Shown: positions 5,408 through 7,895 of the stretch, piece by piece
How positions within the stretch are numbered: the stretch's first letter is position 1
How the letters are laid out: each line of letters starts with the position of its first letter
Assembly (NCBI GenBank): GCA_016839345.1
Contig: JAEOUL010000094.1
Span: forward strand, 1 to 7,895
DNA: 7,895 bases
From: Candidatus Thorarchaeota archaeon
Lineage (GTDB): Archaea; Asgardarchaeota; Thorarchaeia; Thorarchaeales; Thorarchaeaceae
Reading direction: 5' to 3'
Position numbers and translations under genes: made by a program
The notes under the pieces: model-generated
What the model saw: the letters and a program-made list of their open reading frames with translations, nothing else
The model's database searches: none
Told to the model about the DNA's origin: nothing

Positions 5408-6712
5408 TCAATCACGAAATCGCGATGATTTCTTGCCAGATAATAGCCTTACAAGCCATGCTAGAGCCCATTCAAGAGATCCCTTAAACTCATAGCGTCG
5501 CCAAATTCTTAGAATTCCATACCACACTAACACGTTTAGAAAACCAAACAGTACAATATTCAGGAATGAAGCATTCCAAGCAAACCAGAGAGGACTCAGA
5601 AATCTTTGAATGATAACCGCCATCAAGCCCTCCAGCATGTAGACTGTTAGTGCAAGTTTTCCGAAAAGCATGAAGGGTGAAGTTAGTCTTACTACCTTAA
5701 GCCGAGTTTCGTTAGACCTGTAATCAACTAGCACAAGTCCAACAAAGAACAGAAAGAAGAAGAACCCGAGCTGGACAAACTTTCGAGCTATAAGTTCTAA
5801 ATTCGATAGCCAATCGAATGGCTCTTGCCCTGGAAGACCTTGATAGTCTCCAGAGAATGCAAATCCTATAACAAGAAAGATTACAGTCGTCAAGACAATC
5901 AATACTAGTACTTTCTTGGAATTCTCTCTTCTTGCCAAAGCGAGACCCAACATAGCACCAAAACAACCATATGAGAGATGTGGGAAAAGAGGCATCATTC
6001 CATTAGTCAAAGGCATTGTGAAGAATGCGAGGATGTAATCTCCATTCTGAAAGGCAAGTTGAGCTGTTTCACCAATCACAAATCTCAGAATTGGAGAAGC
6101 GCAAAGAATAACCACACCCATACAAGCGAGTAGAAGGTAGATGAATCTAGGATTCTCAGTCCCCTTCAACTTGTAAAGGAGTCCAAGAAAAGTTGAAACA
6201 AAAATAATTGTCCAACCAATCATAGCAAGTGTTTCTAATCCTATGACCTGTCCAGGAAGGACAAGAGGGTCCGGAAGTCTTCCATGTAAGATAAGATATG
6301 GAAGTATTCCAGTTCCATTTTCAAGCGTTGGATCAGCTATAACCAAGGGCATCGTGTCGTCAAGAAAACGAATCAGAAAGATTCGCATAATAGCACTATA
6401 TCCAATGAGGAGGAAACCTGTGACCCAACCGCCTAGTATGACCTGTTTCTCTGTGATCTTTCTAGCAACAAGTCGCTTGTATATCATGAAGCTATATACT
6501 GCCCCCGAAATAACATAGAAGATACCAGCCATAGTAATGAAGATGTACAAAATACCAATCTCTGGAGGTAATTCTGTTGAACCATCAAAGGTCTGAAAGA
6601 ACCAGTCCCACAGCACGCGATGAAAGATCAGGATACCGATTATGGCTCCTCCGCGGACAAAATCGAATGTGAAAATCCGATCAATTTGTTGGCTCTGAGA
6701 CTCCCCGGACAT
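5408..6712 (-). CDS. Polytopic DUF418/acyltransferase-like membrane protein
   Basis: This is a 434-residue membrane protein with about 10-11 hydrophobic helices. The N-terminal RIFTFDFVRGGAIIGILIFH (residues 12-31; D17, R20, H31) matches the 'R-x-x-D-x-x-R-G ... H' opening of the acyltransferase-3/DUF1624/DUF418 superfamily. The C-terminal FGKLALTVYMLEGLM (350-364) and FKGSLEWALAWL (409-420) match the 'F-G-R-x-A-L-T-x-Y' and 'G-P-x-E-W' signatures of DUF418. Members of this superfamily move acyl groups onto cell-surface or lipid-linked sugars, but the acceptor is unknown for DUF418 proteins. ATG 6712 is the only start that keeps the N-terminal motif complete; its Shine-Dalgarno is weak (GTGA about 8 nt upstream). 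The gene converges with the molybdenum enzyme and lies 154 nt downstream of the methyltransferase on the same strand, too far apart to assume one operon. Confidence 0.8.
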   Translation of the reverse strand: MSGESQSQQIDRIFTFDFVRGGAIIGILIFHRVLWDWFFQTFDGSTELPPEIGILYIFITMAGIFYVISGAVYSFMIYKRLVARKITEKQVILGGWVTGFLLIGYSAIMRIFLIRFLDDTMPLVIADPTLENGTGILPYLILHGRLPDPLVLPGQVIGLETLAMIGWTIIFVSTFLGLLYKLKGTENPRFIYLLLACMGVVILCASPILRFVIGETAQLAFQNGDYILAFFTMPLTNGMMPLFPHLSYGCFGAMLGLALARRENSKKVLVLIVLTTVIFLVIGFAFSGDYQGLPGQEPFDWLSNLELIARKFVQLGFFFFLFFVGLVLVDYRSNETRLKVVRLTSPFMLFGKLALTVYMLEGLMAVIIQRFLSPLWFAWNASFLNIVLFGFLNVLVWYGILRIWRRYEFKGSLEWALAWLVRLLSGKKSSRFRD

Positions 6713-6742
6713 TCATTCACGACCGTCAATCATTATGACTAA

Positions 6743-6755
6743 GCCATCTAATGGC
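6743..6755. other. Short inverted repeat in the gap upstream of the DUF418-like gene
   Basis: GCCAT-cta-ATGGC forms a 5-bp stem with a 3-nt loop, followed on the + strand by ATTTTTGC. It lies 30 nt upstream of the DUF418-like start. No + strand gene ends here, so a terminator role is doubtful; an operator is possible. A second symmetric element, TGGAAT-cc-ATTCCA, lies at 6773-6786. Neither is repeated elsewhere in the window. Confidence 0.25.
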
Positions 6756-6824
6756 ATTTTTGCTTACAATGATGGAATCCATTCCAGTGCCACCATTTCC
6801 AACATTTCTTTCTCGAGAAGCTAG

Positions 6825-6866
6825 TCTGTTTATTATTAGAAAAGATCTAAAATTCGGAACAAGAAA
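6825..6866 (-). terminator. U-rich termination region after the methyltransferase gene
   Basis: On the - strand, directly after the stop codon, the sequence runs through several T clusters (GATTTCTTG, AATTTTAGATCTTTTC) and then AT-rich DNA without a hairpin. Archaeal RNA polymerase commonly stops at such oligo-U runs. The call rests on composition only. Confidence 0.3.
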
Positions 6867-7538
6867 TCAACCATCTTTTCCAAAGACCAGCACATGACGA
6901 AAAATATTCCCAACCTGACGCTTCAGTTTAAAACCGGCCTGCTTTGCCCAGTTCACAACTGTCCTTCTCAATGGGAAATCCGGGTCAAGCAAGAATTCAG
7001 CATTCACAAAGACACCATCATCCTTCAAGAGTCGTTTCACCTGTAGCAATGCCTTTGGTGGATCAGGAATCTCGGGAAGAACTGTGACAGAGAATACTGC
7101 ATCAGCAATCCCATCATCTAGTGGAATCTCACCTTCTGCGTCAGCAAGTACAGGAATGATGTTATCTACTCCCTCTTTCTCCATTCTAGCCTTCAGTTTG
7201 TCCAACATACCCTGTTGAATGTCAACAGCAAAGACCAGTCCCGCTGGTTGAATCGCCTTTGCCACAGCTACGGTGTAGAATCCAGACCCGCATCCTAACT
7301 CTACTATCTCCATTCCTGGTCTGATATCCAAGGCTTCTATGATCAACGATGGCGGCTGAGCCCTTGATCTATAAGGTCCCGCTGCAATTATGTTTCCGAA
7401 TCTAGCAGGTAATGGGAACTTCCAGAAGTATCGTATTAATCTGATTATGACACAGTTCATGAGAAATAGAATGATGAAGATAATCAGTAGAATCTCAATC
7501 ACCCAGTGGACACCCGGAAGCCAAAAGTCCAATAGCAC
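6867..7538 (-). CDS. Membrane-anchored class I SAM-dependent methyltransferase
   Basis: This 223-residue protein has an N-terminal transmembrane helix (about 12-34) followed by a basic stretch, then a cytoplasmic Rossmann methyltransferase domain. Motif I is IVELGCGSGFY (78-88), the acidic end of strand beta-2 is AVDIQQGM (D106), the adenine-side motif is LADAEG (131-136), and motif IV is ADAVFSVTVLPEI (145-157) followed by ALLQVKRLLKDDGVF. This is the Methyltransf_11/31 type, so the methyl acceptor could be a lipid, quinone or other small molecule; the membrane helix favours a hydrophobic one (inference). The 223-residue frame begins with GTG at 7538, only 2 nt after a strong GGTGAGG (7541-7547). 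The TTG two codons later (7532) has better spacing (8 nt) and may be the true start. The gene is divergent from a TetR gene and its promoter contains the likely operators. Confidence 0.87.
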   Translation of the reverse strand: MLLDFWLPGVHWVIEILLIIFIILFLMNCVIIRLIRYFWKFPLPARFGNIIAAGPYRSRAQPPSLIIEALDIRPGMEIVELGCGSGFYTVAVAKAIQPAGLVFAVDIQQGMLDKLKARMEKEGVDNIIPVLADAEGEIPLDDGIADAVFSVTVLPEIPDPPKALLQVKRLLKDDGVFVNAEFLLDPDFPLRRTVVNWAKQAGFKLKRQVGNIFRHVLVFGKDG

Positions 7539-7540
7539 AA

Positions 7541-7547
7541 CCTCACC
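7541..7547 (-). promoter_or_regulatory. Strong Shine-Dalgarno of the methyltransferase gene
   Basis: GGTGAGG on the - strand is complementary to the usual archaeal 16S rRNA 3' end. Its spacing decides between a GTG start at 7538 (2 nt) and a TTG start at 7532 (8 nt). It is the clearest ribosome site in the window. Confidence 0.65.
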
Positions 7548-7553
7548 AAAGCA

Positions 7554-7609
7554 GTTATATGACTAACATTCGTTAGCTGATTAACTAACAACTGTTAGTG
7601 AATATATAG
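7554..7609. promoter_or_regulatory. Divergent promoters with twin TetR-type operators
   Basis: Two palindromes, CTAAC-attc-GTTAG (7563-7576) and ACTAAC-aact-GTTAGT (7584-7599), have centres 22 bp apart. The bases between them (GTTA-N6-TAAC) add further half-sites in the opposite phase. TTATAT (7555-7560) on the left is placed to serve as the TATA box of the tetR gene, with a start near 7584. ATATATA (7602-7608) on the right is placed for the methyltransferase, with a start near 7579. Both predicted transcription starts would fall in or beside the palindromes, so one bound regulator could silence both genes. The assignment to the adjacent TetR protein is inference from position and symmetry. 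Confidence 0.75.
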
Positions 7610-7620
7610 GTTGCGATGAA

Positions 7621-7895
7621 ATGACCAGTGAGGATTCTACAAAGAGATTGATTCTAGACTCCGCTTACAACCTCTTCGTTGAGAGAGGTTATGAAGGGAG
7701 TTCCATGAGGGACATTGCAGAGAGTGCAGGAATCAAGGCTGCATCAATCTACAATCATTTCGAAAGTAAGGAGCTGATCTTCAAGGAGGTTTTCATTGAG
7801 AGGCATCCATTGTTCAGAATTCTTGAGATTTTAGATGGAGCAAAAGGAGAAACAGCAGATGAATTACTGACAAATGCTTCGAACCGTTTGTACAA
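7621..7895 (+). CDS. TetR/AcrR-family transcriptional regulator (3' end outside window)
   Basis: Only the first 91 residues are in the window; the frame is open to the last base. Residues 7-53 form the TetR N-terminal DNA-binding domain: a first helix (RLILDSAYNLFVERGYEGSS), the helix-turn-helix SMRDIAESAGIKAASIYNHF (28-47) and the hallmark SKELIF after it. What follows is the beginning of the ligand-binding domain, which is too short to predict an effector. The ATG at 7621 precedes the first helix at the usual distance for the family; an ATG 5 nt earlier is out of frame and closes at once. The gene faces away from the methyltransferase across twin palindromes, the common layout of an autoregulated TetR repressor controlling a divergent target gene. 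Confidence 0.88.
   Translation, partial: MTSEDSTKRLILDSAYNLFVERGYEGSSMRDIAESAGIKAASIYNHFESKELIFKEVFIERHPLFRILEILDGAKGETADELLTNASNRLY

Noticed and set aside
6243..6518. Plus-strand 91-codon frame inside the DUF418-like gene, and a minus-strand frame at 5724-5966
   Set aside because: Both lie wholly within the well-supported membrane protein gene and have no domain or ribosome site.

Overview
The window looks like chromosomal DNA of an archaeon, most plausibly an Asgard archaeon of the Thorarchaeia type (inference, moderate confidence). The reasons are two Sulfolobus-type single-OB-fold SSB proteins with Gly/Arg-rich tails, a GGTGAGG Shine-Dalgarno, TATA-like boxes instead of bacterial -35/-10 elements, U-rich terminators, and an exported enzyme with a C-terminal membrane anchor and many N-glycosylation sequons. 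No rRNA, tRNA, CRISPR array, insertion sequence or phage gene is visible.

Layout from left to right: (1) a secreted, membrane-anchored serine hydrolase of the beta-lactamase/penicillin-binding fold (+); (2) a convergent six-helix DUF998-like membrane protein (-); (3) a divergent soluble protein of unknown function (+), ending in a hairpin shared with the next gene; (4) two tandem, about 89% identical (OB-fold part) SSB/OB-fold genes (-), each with its own roughly 150-nt conserved leader and its own hairpin plus CTCTCTTTTTC terminator; (5) a divergent membrane-anchored sulfite-oxidase-fold molybdenum enzyme (+); (6) a convergent polytopic DUF418/acyltransferase-like membrane protein (-); (7) a membrane-anchored SAM methyltransferase (-); (8) a divergent TetR-family repressor (+), cut by the window end. 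The last two are separated by a compact promoter region carrying two CTAAC-N4-GTTAG palindromes.

The genes do not form one pathway. Most are single transcription units in convergent or divergent pairs. Two places look like real regulatory units. One is the duplicated SSB pair, where the coding regions, four blocks of upstream non-coding sequence and the terminator architecture have all been kept in both copies. The other is the tetR/methyltransferase pair, where one operator cluster lies between two facing TATA boxes. I see no clear evidence of a new multi-gene defence or mobile system. The conserved SSB leader is the best candidate for something undescribed.
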